Assembly: GCF_013388255.1 (NCBI RefSeq) | Contig: NZ_CP058215.1 | Span: 806,001-870,000, forward strand | Source: Methanolobus zinderi | GTDB lineage: Archaea; Halobacteriota; Methanosarcinia; Methanosarcinales; Methanosarcinaceae | Length of the DNA: 64,000 nucleotides | Reading direction: 5' to 3' | Shown here: positions 9,032 to 18,136 of the stretch, piece by piece | Numbering within the stretch: position 1 is the stretch's first letter | Layout: every line of letters starts with the position of its first letter | Position numbers and translations under genes: made by a program | The notes under the pieces: generated by a model | Database searches by the model: none | Told to the model about the DNA's origin: nothing | Seen by the model: the letters and a program-made list of their open reading frames with translations, nothing else

Positions 9032-9482
9032 GGATTCTCACTATGCGGGTTTGTGTTCTCTGGCGGGCAGTCTGGATAAAGTAAGCATATAAAAATATTT
9101 TTTAATAAGCCGACTATATAGTTAATTTCTATGATTGAATCCCTATATATACCTTCCTAAGTTTACTATATTTTGTAGCTTTGGCTAAAATTGTTAAGTT
9201 CAAAGCTTTCAGATTGCAGACTTTTCTCTATCAGGCTTTGAGAAATGTGTTTTAAGAATTATTTAAATCTCTTTAACATAGTAAAAAAATACCAAAGAAT
9301 AAGATATTTATACATCTGATTTCTAATATAATATTATCAATAGGAAAATTATATAATGGGATGTATAATTTACAGGAATATCGACCTGTATTTTCCATAC
9401 GGTTAGCATTTTATTCCAGATGCATTCTATAAATATATTGATATCCGGAAAACAGGATCCGTGAATCTCCGATGTGATCTAT
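9032..9482. other. divergent intergenic region between the iron cluster and the winged-helix regulator
   Basis: About 450 bases, AT-rich. It holds the minus-strand TATA box and palindrome near 9086-9122 and, for the plus-strand gene, TATAAATA at about 9428-9435. Between them I see only AT-rich sequence and no ORF of note. Confidence 0.5.
9086..9094 (-). promoter_or_regulatory. TATA box of the dtxR-type gene, with a palindrome just upstream
   Basis: TTTTATATG on the minus strand sits 55 bases before the ATG. A perfect 10-bp palindrome ACTATATAGT lies at 9113-9122, directly upstream, and could be an autoregulatory operator. Assignment is by pattern only. Confidence 0.4.
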
Positions 9483-10262
9483 ATGGATAAAAATCTACTC
9501 AATATCTTATTCACCTCAAGCCTGGTGAAAGATATACTTCTGTTGTTAAGAAATGGCAAAAGGGATATTTGGGACATATTAGCAACTTTCGATGTCAATA
9601 GGCAGGCTCTTTTTCCCCAGATCAGGATGATGGAAGAGTGGAACCTTATTTCAGTAAGCGAAGGTTCATGTCAATTAACAGTAATGGGCAGGATGATAAG
9701 CGAAAAAATGATCCCATTGATCAATACGCTTGAACTGTTAAGTGCTATGGGCAAATATAACATGGATTTTATTCCTTCGCATCTCTTAACAAAGATGAGT
9801 GATATTGGTCCGTGCACTGTTTTTAACCCCTCACCTCTTGAAATCTGTGAAGCAAATAAAGAGTTTCAAACAAGCTCGGTAGAATCAAAATCCGTTATGG
9901 GTATGACCACTTTTTTATTCCCGAATTTCAGGGATATATTTTCAGAGTATATGGAAAGGGATATATCAGTTTCCGTAATAATTACCGGTGAACTTTTCAA
10001 TAAGCTGAAAAAGGAGAGGTCCGGGGACTTAAAATGGCTTCTTGGCTACAGTAATATGGAAATGTATCGCTATGATAATAATATCGACCTGATTTCTTTT
10101 ACGCTGAATGATTACGGTATAATGCTAAGATTACTTTCCAACTCTGACCAGATCAAATATGACTATAAACACATACTTTTGCAAAGCCCCGGTGCACTGA
10201 GCTGGGGAAGGGAGTTGTTTGACTACTATAGGAATAAGTCAGTACTGATTACTGATATATGA
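9483..10262 (+). CDS. methanogen winged-helix transcriptional regulator (COG4742, Msr-like)
   Basis: 259 residues from ATG 9483; an in-frame GTG at 9474 is the other choice, and neither has a clear ribosome binding site. The N-terminal winged helix (about 1-75) contains KRDIWDILATFDVNRQALFPQIRMMEEWNL in family order. A C-terminal ligand-type domain (about 120-255, DUF1724-like) has GMTTFLFPNFRDIF and ALSWGRELFDYY. In Methanosarcina this family includes Msr regulators that control methanol methyltransferase operons, so the mtaCB operon 8 kb away is a reasonable target. That link is inference. Confidence 0.75.
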   Translation: MDKNLLNILFTSSLVKDILLLLRNGKRDIWDILATFDVNRQALFPQIRMMEEWNLISVSEGSCQLTVMGRMISEKMIPLINTLELLSAMGKYNMDFIPSHLLTKMSDIGPCTVFNPSPLEICEANKEFQTSSVESKSVMGMTTFLFPNFRDIFSEYMERDISVSVIITGELFNKLKKERSGDLKWLLGYSNMEMYRYDNNIDLISFTLNDYGIMLRLLSNSDQIKYDYKHILLQSPGALSWGRELFDYYRNKSVLITDI

Positions 10263-10269
10263 TCGGCTG

Positions 10270-11427
10270 TCATCTGTTGGAAGCCAGATATTCCTGTAGT
10301 CTGTCCATGCCTTCTTTTATGTTTTCGAGACTGTTTGCGTAAGAAAAGCGCAGATAGCCTTCGGCACCGTCTCCAAAATCAATTCCAGGTGTAACTGCAA
10401 CACCAATGTCCTCGAGTATCCTCTGACTGAGCTCCAGGGAATTCTCTCCGAACTTGCGTGCATCAGCAAGTATGTAATAGGCACCCTTTGGTTCGCTCTT
10501 TACTTCCATGCCCGTTTCTTTTATTCTCTGTAAGAGGTAACGACGTCTTTTGTCATATGTTGAGACCATTTCTCTCACAGTATCCTGGGGTCCTCGCAGG
10601 GCTGCAATTCCGGCATATTGCACGAATGCGTTCGTGGATATGAAAAAGTTCTGCTGCATTTTCTGCAGGGTCCTTATGTATTCTTTCGGGGTTATCAGGT
10701 AACCCAATCTCCATCCGGTCATTGCATATAGCTTCGAAAAACCGTTCAGTACAAAAGCATTTTCCGTGTATTCCAGAATGGTGTGGTCCTCACCTTCGTA
10801 CACAAGTCCCTGATATATCTCGTCCGAGATTATCGGGACATTGCCTGCGACGTCCGCAAGATCCTGTAAAGTTCCGGGGCTCAGTACCTGACCTGTGGGG
10901 TTTGATGGTGAATTGATGAGTATCGCTTTTGTCTTTTCATTGATCTTTTCCATGACAGCTTCAGCGTGCAGTACAAATCCATCATCCCTGTCGGTATAAA
11001 CAAAAGCGGGAACTCCGTTCACTGCCCTTACAAAATTGGGATAACATGCATAATGGGGATTTGACATTATCACCTCGTCCCCGGGGTTCAAAAGCGCCAT
11101 GAACAGTAGAAGCATTGCAGGGCTGGTTCCGGAAGAAATTATTACCTGTTCGGGAATGATGTCCACACCGAATTGAGATTTATATTTTTCAACTATGGCT
11201 TCCCTGAGTTCGATCAGGCCCTGGCTGTGAGTGTATTTCGTGTTGCCCGCACACATAGCCTCAGTTGCGGCTTCACAAATATGTGCTGCAGTGGGAAAAT
11301 CGGGTTCTCCTATCTCAAGGTGGATGATTTTCCTTCCTTCTCTTTCAAGTTCCTGTGCCCTTTCCAGTATTTCCATGACATGGAATGGCGGCATATTAAC
11401 AATCTTGTCTGACAGACTGATTTTCAT
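10270..11427 (-). CDS. class I/II pyridoxal-phosphate aminotransferase (aspartate aminotransferase-like)
   Basis: 385 residues of fold type I aminotransferase. Visible are LEIGEPDFPT (substrate loop), NTKYTHSQGL, SSGTSPAML, the NSPSNPTG motif, ISDEIYQGL, and the PLP lysine in NGFSKLYAMTGWRLGY. A C-terminal Arg in FSYAN...would bind the alpha-carboxylate. The exact amino donor (aspartate, alanine, aromatic) cannot be read. The stop is 8 bases from the convergent regulator gene; the gene stands alone on the minus strand with a non-coding spacer upstream. Confidence 0.9.
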   Translation of the reverse strand: MKISLSDKIVNMPPFHVMEILERAQELEREGRKIIHLEIGEPDFPTAAHICEAATEAMCAGNTKYTHSQGLIELREAIVEKYKSQFGVDIIPEQVIISSGTSPAMLLLFMALLNPGDEVIMSNPHYACYPNFVRAVNGVPAFVYTDRDDGFVLHAEAVMEKINEKTKAILINSPSNPTGQVLSPGTLQDLADVAGNVPIISDEIYQGLVYEGEDHTILEYTENAFVLNGFSKLYAMTGWRLGYLITPKEYIRTLQKMQQNFFISTNAFVQYAGIAALRGPQDTVREMVSTYDKRRRYLLQRIKETGMEVKSEPKGAYYILADARKFGENSLELSQRILEDIGVAVTPGIDFGDGAEGYLRFSYANSLENIKEGMDRLQEYLASNR

Positions 11428-11513
11428 TGTAGTGCACGTTCCCTGAACTGGTCTATAGGTTCAGGAACGGGTAAAAATATAAAACAGTTTTCGTCGCACT
11501 GTAGTGCGCTTCT

Positions 11514-11543
11514 AAAAAAAGTGACCAGGCCTGTGAGCCTGGT
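11514..11543 (-). terminator. terminator of the MscS-related gene
   Basis: ACCAGGC and GCCTGGT form a perfect 7-bp stem. On the minus strand it is followed by CACTTTTTTT. It sits 10 bases past the stop of the upstream membrane-protein gene. Confidence 0.65.
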
Positions 11544-11552
11544 ATAGAAAGT

Positions 11553-12473
11553 TTATTTCCTTTCTCTGGCGTAAGCAACTATGGCTTCCTTTATGCCCCA
11601 GCGGAAGGCAACCACAATCGCAATACCCCATGCTAGCGGTTCGAGAAGTATATAGAATATACTTGTGTCGATCAGCAATGTGTCAAGGGCAAGCAGGACC
11701 ACTATCAGCGCCAGGAAACCTCTGAGCGCGGGAATCCATATATCGCTGCCTTCAACGTCCATTGTCTTCATCATACTGCCGATATAGTCTGCAAAGAGAT
11801 CTATCGCAAGAAGTCCTACTACAAGTATGAGCAATCCTGCGAACAGGTTCGGAAGATATGCCAGTATCTCTCCGATAACCACTGCTATCATTGGCAGGTT
11901 GAGGATGTCAAGTGCGGCAACAATGAATACAAGATATCCGAAAAGCTTGAAGATCCAGGCTGTCAAGCTGGAAAAAGTGACTCCGCTTGACTTCATCGCA
12001 CTTCCGTAACTTGTACTCTCAAGACGTTCGTCAACTCCTGATGCGACAATTATATTCTCTATCAGGTCTGCGAGGAAATCAACCACAAGCAAACCTATTA
12101 TCAGGACTAACAATGCTGAGAGTATGATCGGGATATAGAGAATTATCGTTGTGATGAAATCCGCTACTATCTGTATCTGCAAAAGGTCAATAATAATAAC
12201 CGCGAAAACAATATAAACAAACCATCTTATGGCTGCATCAAAGAATTCTACTACAGTAACCTGCGATCTGTCAAACATCGCTCCCAGTGATGTTTTCTCT
12301 ATAAGATCATCAAGTCCTATCCTGTCAAGGACACTTGCTCCAATTTTACCAAGTGCTCTTCCCGCTATCCAGCCAACGATGATCAGTATTATTACTGCCA
12401 GTAAAGTCGGGAGAAAATTGATAGTTTCACCCGTTAAATCGTATACACTACTCGTTACCGATGGATTTGCCAT
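11553..12473 (-). CDS. mechanosensitive-channel-related membrane protein (conserved TM helix repeats)
   Basis: 306 residues, highly hydrophobic. Three similar segments each contain a long helix followed by GLLVVDFLADLI-like or LLAIDLFADYI sequence, matching the conserved TM helix family that is related to small-conductance mechanosensitive channels. The beta/C-terminal MscS cytoplasmic domain is missing, so this may be a sensor or structural membrane protein and not a full channel. It is monocistronic, with its own terminator; the start ATG at 12473 fits the first helix after a 15-residue polar lead. Confidence 0.75.
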   Translation of the reverse strand: MANPSVTSSVYDLTGETINFLPTLLAVIILIIVGWIAGRALGKIGASVLDRIGLDDLIEKTSLGAMFDRSQVTVVEFFDAAIRWFVYIVFAVIIIDLLQIQIVADFITTIILYIPIILSALLVLIIGLLVVDFLADLIENIIVASGVDERLESTSYGSAMKSSGVTFSSLTAWIFKLFGYLVFIVAALDILNLPMIAVVIGEILAYLPNLFAGLLILVVGLLAIDLFADYIGSMMKTMDVEGSDIWIPALRGFLALIVVLLALDTLLIDTSIFYILLEPLAWGIAIVVAFRWGIKEAIVAYARERK

Positions 12474-12642
12474 TATATGTACCCCTTTCTAATTGATCTA
12501 CCAGTAAATGCTTCAGTGATGAAACATTCCAACCCCGTTTAAATGAAAATTTGTTTCTTTTGTTATTTAAACATGTTGTAAAAAATCTGATTTATATGAT
12601 ATATCGAAAAAAACTTTACATATTCATGGCATCTTGAACTGG

Positions 12643-13434
12643 ATGGAAAAAGATAACTATCAGTATTTCAGGAAATGGTTTTCGCAATATGTAAGGTCCT
12701 TTTATTCGGACGACCCTTACATTGCACAGAACATAGAACTCAAGGAAGATCATAGTCTGAGGGTCTGTCAGAATGCTTCCTTGATCTGCGGATCAGAACA
12801 ACTGCCGGATGATGAGCTGTATCTTGCAATGACAATCGCACTTTTCCATGACATCGGTCGCTTCGAGCAATTTCAGAAATATCGTACATTCAAGGACTCG
12901 GAATCCGAGAACCATGCCCTTCTGGGTGTAAATATATTGAGATTTGAGAAAGTTCTTTCCCCCCTGCCTTCAGAAGAGCAGGAGATTATCTGTACAGCTA
13001 TATCCCATCACAATGCCAAAAAGCTCCCACAGAATTTGGATCGTGAGTGCCTCTTCCATTGTAGGCTTGTCAGGGATGCGGATAAGCTGGATATTCTGAA
13101 GGTCCTGGACGACCATTATTCCATGAAAGATAAATCGCCGAACCCTGCACTGGAATTGGGTTTGCCGGATATTCCGGAATACTCCCACTATATGGTCGAT
13201 GATATACTCAATAACAGGATCTCAAGCACTGCAGGTGTCAGGACCTGCAACGATTTAAGGCTCGCAAGGCTTGCCTGGGTCTTTGACATGCACTTCCCTG
13301 AGACGTTTCGTCTTGTTGCGGAAAAAGGGTATATTGAAAGAACAATTGCTCAACTGCCACAGGACCCTGATATCCGGAGAGTACGTGATCATCTGAATAG
13401 CTGTATTGACAGCGTGCTCTCCGGGAAGGATTAA
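12643..13434 (+). CDS. HD-domain phosphohydrolase
   Basis: About 263 residues from ATG 12643; a TTG at 12634 is also in frame. The metal-dependent HD fold shows HSLRVCQNASLI (first His), ALFHDIGRFEQF (HD motif), AISHHNAKKLP and RDADKLDILKVL (final Asp). Such proteins hydrolyse phosphoester or nucleotide substrates; this substrate is unknown. TTTATATGA at about 12,591 is a good TATA box and would give a very short leader. It is followed on the same strand by a Cys-rich Rossmann-like protein gene. Confidence 0.85.
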   Translation: MEKDNYQYFRKWFSQYVRSFYSDDPYIAQNIELKEDHSLRVCQNASLICGSEQLPDDELYLAMTIALFHDIGRFEQFQKYRTFKDSESENHALLGVNILRFEKVLSPLPSEEQEIICTAISHHNAKKLPQNLDRECLFHCRLVRDADKLDILKVLDDHYSMKDKSPNPALELGLPDIPEYSHYMVDDILNNRISSTAGVRTCNDLRLARLAWVFDMHFPETFRLVAEKGYIERTIAQLPQDPDIRRVRDHLNSCIDSVLSGKD

Positions 13435-13513
13435 ATCATGCAGGTATATGCAAAATATGATCTTCTTTGAAGTAATTACTTTAATATTCAGTGTTGGAAG
13501 GGGTGATCGGATA

Positions 13514-14431
13514 ATGGACCCGGATTTAAGCAGACAGATTGATCTTAAAATTGACAGGGTAAACGCACTTTCGATAATCAGCGGTTATTATCTTGTAATC
13601 GGCGGCGGGAAGATCGGGAGCAAATTCGTGGAATACGCAGAAGATCATGGTCTGCCATTTGTACTTGTCATAGATATCGATTGCAAGGCTCCGGCCTCAA
13701 AGCTTGGGAAGGTTTTTGAGGACAGGAAGGATCTGGCTGATATTCTCGATTCACTGAACACAGATACTTATCTTAGAGCTAGTTCTCCACCGGAGGAGAA
13801 CAGGACCGTTCAAAACACTGAAATCTATTTTTTCTGCATGGATTCAAAGGACATTCCCTCTCTACTGGGTTACGGCATACCTGAATATATCATTCCTGCG
13901 GTTCCGTCACATGCGGCCGTTGATATTATTGCGGACTTTGTGAATCTTGATATGGATGCCGATCTTATCCGTGAGGTCTCCATGGATAAAGCTGACAGGG
14001 ATCGGCTGGATGTTTTCCAGAGCATTGTATCCGAATTTCCCGAAAATATTGTGGCAGGAACTTTTCCTGAGCATGGTGCGATCTTCCTCTCTTACGCCCG
14101 CCCCGGGGAACTGTGTCCTGATAACTGCAGGGGACAGGAAAATTACTGTTATAACTTCAAGGGGGAAAAACCAAAGACAATCACCAGTTATGCACGTGAA
14201 ATTAAACAGGGTAGGCCCGGCTGGGTATTCGAAAGCCGTCAGATGGGACCGGGTATCGGTGGGATACAGGGCAGGGATCTCAAAGATAATCTGATTTCTT
14301 TCATGAAGTATGTGAATCAATTAGAGTGTCTGCCTTTAGACGCCGATTTGGAAAACAGGCTCCCGTTTATAGCAACCACATGTAACTGTCATGGAATTCT
14401 TAACCTTCTGCAGATAGGCGATATTTCCTGA
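13514..14431 (+). CDS. Rossmann-like protein with cysteine clusters, unknown function
   Basis: 305 residues from ATG 13514, preceded by GGAAGGGGTGAT; longer in-frame starts overlap the HD gene and look unlikely. Near the N-terminus YYLVIGGGKIGSKF (about 25-38) is a dinucleotide-binding type glycine loop, as in NAD-binding TrkA-N-like domains. The C-terminal half has CPDNCRGQENYC (C-x3-C-x6-C) and TTCNCHG, which could hold a metal or Fe-S cluster. I do not recognise the family. It probably shares a transcript with the HD protein. Confidence 0.75.
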   Translation: MDPDLSRQIDLKIDRVNALSIISGYYLVIGGGKIGSKFVEYAEDHGLPFVLVIDIDCKAPASKLGKVFEDRKDLADILDSLNTDTYLRASSPPEENRTVQNTEIYFFCMDSKDIPSLLGYGIPEYIIPAVPSHAAVDIIADFVNLDMDADLIREVSMDKADRDRLDVFQSIVSEFPENIVAGTFPEHGAIFLSYARPGELCPDNCRGQENYCYNFKGEKPKTITSYAREIKQGRPGWVFESRQMGPGIGGIQGRDLKDNLISFMKYVNQLECLPLDADLENRLPFIATTCNCHGILNLLQIGDIS

Positions 14432-14482
14432 AATAATCGGTTTATAAGATTGATTGTAAAAGAAGATTGGCCGGATAAAAAT

Positions 14483-14505
14483 GGTTGGTGGTTGGTTGTT
14501 GGTGG
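14483..14505 (+). repeat. G-rich GGTTGGTGG tract in the intergenic region
   Basis: Seven GG doublets separated by one to five bases, mostly T, lie between the Rossmann-like gene and the cytochrome gene. Such a tract could fold as a two-layer G-quadruplex. It is upstream of an AT-rich stretch (about 14,540-14,570) that probably holds the cytochrome promoter. Confidence 0.5.
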
Positions 14506-14688
14506 TACGTTATGAACCCGGCCTATAATTTAATATGCAGTACTAATATAAAAATATATTTATTCATGCATAACTTGCATGTAATTCAGTTTATTCCCTG
14601 GATTTTAGACTTATTCGTAAATGGTGATCCAAGAATTACCTAAAGTATTTATTGCTCTCATTCCCACTATTAATAGGGGAACTTGAGA

Positions 14689-15276
14689 GTGAATAAATTC
14701 GAAAGATATTTCTTTGCACTTCTGGGGCTTGTCATAGTCATACTTCTGGTATGGGTAATTAGTATGATGAATAACCCCGCACCGGGCTATACGGACTATA
14801 TGCCGGGCTATAATCAGCCCGGAGGAATGATGGGTCAGGGTGGGATCAGAGATCCTGACACTGTCTATCCATATGAAGAGCCGGGTAATAATGCACAGTT
14901 TGACTCAAATGGTGAAATGATATACTATACAGGGTACAATGAAAGCGGACAGCGTATCCCATTCTCATACGGTCCGAACTGGCTTTATGTTCATGGTGGA
15001 AGCTGTGTAAACTGTCATGGAGTAAACGGTGAAGGCGGCGTTCCTATCATGATGGCCTATGAACTGCCGGCAGACATAAGATATGATTCGCTTACATCTG
15101 AAGAACATGAAGCAGAAGAAGGTGAAGAGCATCCTCCTTATACTGATGAGACCATCAAAAGAGCCATAAGAGAAGGTGTTGATCCTACAGGAGAAGAACT
15201 GGATCCTGTGATGCCAAGGTGGCATATGACCGAAGGGGACCTTAACGATACTGTAGATTACTTGAAGCAGTTGTAA
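14689..15276 (+). CDS. membrane-anchored mono-haem cytochrome c
   Basis: About 195 residues from GTG 14689, chosen because AGGGGA lies 8 bases upstream; TTG 14683 is also in frame but too close to that site. One N-terminal membrane helix (about 8-28, LLGLVIVILLVWVISMM) anchors it with the rest outside. A Gly/Pro/Met-rich linker follows. The haem c site is CVNCHG, and VMPRWHM near the C-terminus offers a methionine axial ligand, giving a class I cytochrome c fold. An acidic insert rich in Glu and His separates the two. It is probably an electron carrier; its partners are unknown. Promoter-like AT stretches lie at 14,540-14,570. Confidence 0.85.
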   Translation: MNKFERYFFALLGLVIVILLVWVISMMNNPAPGYTDYMPGYNQPGGMMGQGGIRDPDTVYPYEEPGNNAQFDSNGEMIYYTGYNESGQRIPFSYGPNWLYVHGGSCVNCHGVNGEGGVPIMMAYELPADIRYDSLTSEEHEAEEGEEHPPYTDETIKRAIREGVDPTGEELDPVMPRWHMTEGDLNDTVDYLKQL

Positions 15277-15369
15277 CTAAGGACCGACTATGAATGTGCT
15301 CATATAATTAACAAATTCATATTCGGGTGTATACACACCCATTTCAAATATGTTTGAAACAATTTTGAT

Positions 15370-15651
15370 ATGCCAACAGTTATATCTTTTGAACATTATT
15401 ACCGGCGTATGAACCACTTAAAAACGCCGGTATATATGGTGGGTGCAGGTCTTGTTATTGTCTTCTTGGTAGCTATCCTGTCATCCACATGCGGGCTTTT
15501 CGGAATTGACCTGGTTCCTGAAGGTTCATGTGGTGAGACCGGAAATATATCTATTCCTGCGTCTATCATCTTCAATGTTGGTTTAACCGGTGTGTTCATG
15601 GTCTTTATCGGAACCATGTGGACTGTCAAGGCTTATTTTATCGGGGATTAA
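15370..15651 (+). CDS. small two-helix membrane protein next to the cytochrome gene
   Basis: 93 residues from ATG 15370, or 80 residues from ATG 15409 (MNHLKTP). Two hydrophobic helices (about 22-40 and 66-88) flank an outside loop with two cysteines (STCGLF and GSCGET) that could form a disulfide or bind metal. I know no family. It follows the cytochrome c gene on the same strand after a 93-base gap and may belong with it. Confidence 0.6.
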   Translation: MPTVISFEHYYRRMNHLKTPVYMVGAGLVIVFLVAILSSTCGLFGIDLVPEGSCGETGNISIPASIIFNVGLTGVFMVFIGTMWTVKAYFIGD

Positions 15652-15730
15652 GTCCAGGGAAGACAGGTTATACTTAAGTTGTCAGATCATCTTCTGTGAA
15701 TCCGGAACATTATACAAAATATCAGATCAG

Positions 15731-18060
15731 CTATCTGTGCTCAGCTTCAAAGCCCTTCAGTTCCGCCACAAGCAATTCAAAATGCCTTTCTACTTCTGGC
15801 ACCATGGCCCTTATGTTCTCGATATTATCTGCTTTTACTGCTGCTTCTATTTCATTGGCAAGACCACTCAGAGCCACTCCTCCAAGGTTTGCAGAAGAAC
15901 CTTTCAGGGAATGTGCGCAGCTGCTGATACTACCTATGTCTTCCTTCTCCACAGAATCCTTTAAACTAGTAATCATTTTGGGCGCATTTTCCAGGAAGAT
16001 CCCAATTATATATCTGGCTATCTTCACATCATTCAGCACTCTTTCCATGAATGCCTCGCTGTCAAATACCGGCAAACTTTCAAAGGCATTCTTCTTTTCA
16101 GAAGATGTATCATCAATATGGTTTTTTTCACTTGATTTTACTGAATATCTGTTCAGCAGTCCGGTAAGTGCCTCAATCTCAATTGGTTTTGAGATGTAGT
16201 CATCCATACCTGCTTCGAGACAGCGCTCTCTGTCTCCTTCCATTGCATGTGCGGTCATTGCGATGACAGGAATATCATGTTTGCGGACTGCAGAATTGGG
16301 GTTTCTTATTATTCGGGTAGCTTCGAAACCGTCCATATCTGGCATCTGTACGTCCATAAAAACAAGGTCATGGTCTTTTCTTTCAAGTATCTTTATTGCT
16401 TCTATGCCATTATTTGCAATGTCTGCGTCAAGTCCGAGTTTACTCAGGATACTCTGTGCAACTTTCTGATTTATGATGTTATCCTCAACCAGCAGGATCC
16501 TCATATCAGCATTGTGTATTTTAGCGCCATCATTATTTGTGGAATCCTGTGTTTCCTGTGCCACTTTATCTTTTAATCCGGATACTGAATGCTTTTCAAA
16601 ATTCACAATAAACCAGAACTCAGACCCCTTGTTCTCCTCACTTTCAACACCCATGCTGCCTCCCATCATCTCCACAAGCTGCCTGGAGATTGCAAGTCCA
16701 AGTCCTGTACCTCCGTAATTGCGTGTTGTTGATGTGTCAACCTGGCTGAATTTTTTGAAAAGCAGGCTCTTTTTGTCATCAGGAATTCCAATGCCAGTAT
16801 CTTTTACAGAAAAGTGCAATGTTACATCTGATTCAGTTTCGGATTTTTGGCTCACCCGGATGACAATTTCGCCTTCATGGGTGAATTTGATGGCATTTCC
16901 GCCCAGGTTTATCAGTATTTGTTTCAGTCTTACAGGGTCAGCTTTGATGTAAGATGGTACGTCGGGATCTGTCACGTATCTGAGTTTAAGTCCTTTTTCA
17001 TGAGCTTTTACAGACAATATGGGTTCCATTTCTTCCAGGATATCATTCAAATTAACATCCAGTTTTTCAAGAGTCAGCTTACCTGCCTCTATTTTGGAGA
17101 TATCAAGTATGTCATTGATGATCTCGAGTAGTGCCTCACCACTTTTATTCACGGTATCAACATAGTGTTTCTGCTGCTCGGTAAGTTTTGTATCAAGGAG
17201 CAGGTTCGTCATTCCGATAATGCCGTTCATTGGTGTGCGTATCTCATGTGACATATTGGCAAGGAAATCACTTTTTGCTTTTGTGGCATCTTCTGCCTTT
17301 ATCAGGGCTTTGTCAAGTTCAATGTTTTTTAACTTTAGTTCATCAGCATACTCACGCAGTTTTTCTTCTGCTTTCTTCTGCTCTGTAATGTCTCTGAACT
17401 CAACAGCTCTGACCTTCCTTCCTTTATATGGAATAACTTTTGCATGTACATAAACCGGATACTCACTTCCATCTTTTCGACGCCCCATCAACTCGTATGG
17501 CTTCTCATAACCTGCATTAATATTGCCCACTACTTTCTCTCTGTACGCTTTGGCTGTAAGCAGCAGTCCGTCCATCCCGATCAATTCCTCAACCGTGTAG
17601 CCGGTCATTTCTGAAAGTCCCTGGTTGCAGTCAATTATGATATTGTCTTTGTGGATGAAAATTCCACCAAAAGAGGCGTTGTGTAGTGCTTTAAACCGTT
17701 CTTCACTTTCAATATGTGCTTTTTCGGCTTCTTTGCGCGCTGTTATATCCTGCAATGTACCTGTTATCTTAACGACCCTCTCATCCACTATCTTCGGGCG
17801 GGCACTTGCTCTTACCCATTTGTAATTGCCTTTTCCGGTGATAGTTTCCAGTTCAAGGTCGAATGGCTCGCCTTTTTCTATAGCATCATTTGTTGCTTTT
17901 TCAAGTATAATTCTTGATTCAGGAGTAAAACGCTCTATTGCTTTCCCAAAGGTGCCAATTTCTTCAGTTTCATGGATTCTTGCGACCTCAGGTGTCCATG
18001 TAATTACATTTGTTGCTACATCTAACTCCCATCCACCAATTTTTCCAATTCTTCCAACTT
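15731..18060 (-). pseudogene. C-terminal part of a giant multi-PAS hybrid histidine kinase, cut off by a composite transposon
   Basis: About 776 codons remain. Reading from the cut: the rest of a PAS domain (GRIGKIGGW...), one further PAS (FKALHNASFGGI to FRDITEQKK), HisKA with the phosphorylated His in NMSHEIRTPMNG, HATPase with DTGIGIP and [10 protein letters not shown], a receiver with VFMDVQMPDMDG, and an HPt domain with AHSLKGSSANLGG. The 5' part lies at 25,772-30,742. The kinase half is intact and has an internal ATG (17788), so a soluble fragment without its sensors could still be made from an outside promoter. A stop codon lies in the transposon end, upstream in frame. Confidence 0.9.
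18056..18060. repeat. target-site duplication, left copy (AACTT)
   Basis: AACTT directly precedes the left end of the composite transposon and is repeated at 25772-25776 just past its right end. If the element ends are drawn one base further out on each side, the shared repeat shrinks to ACT. Confidence 0.75.
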
Positions 18061-18117
18061 CAGTACTTCGCTAATTTTGAATAGGCCACCGAATTATACT
18101 TCCCGATAGCTTTATAT

Positions 18118-18133
18118 GCGGCGGGAACGCCGC
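18118..18133 (+). promoter_or_regulatory. GC-rich hairpin at the transposase start
   Basis: GCGGCG and CGCCGC form a perfect 6-bp stem closed by a GGAA (GNRA) tetraloop, 3 bases before the likely ATG at 18137 and right after TTTATATG (18111-18118). It stands out in an AT-rich element and is conserved in the other copy at 24551-24566. It may limit transposase translation or block read-in. Confidence 0.5.
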
Positions 18134-18136
18134 CAT

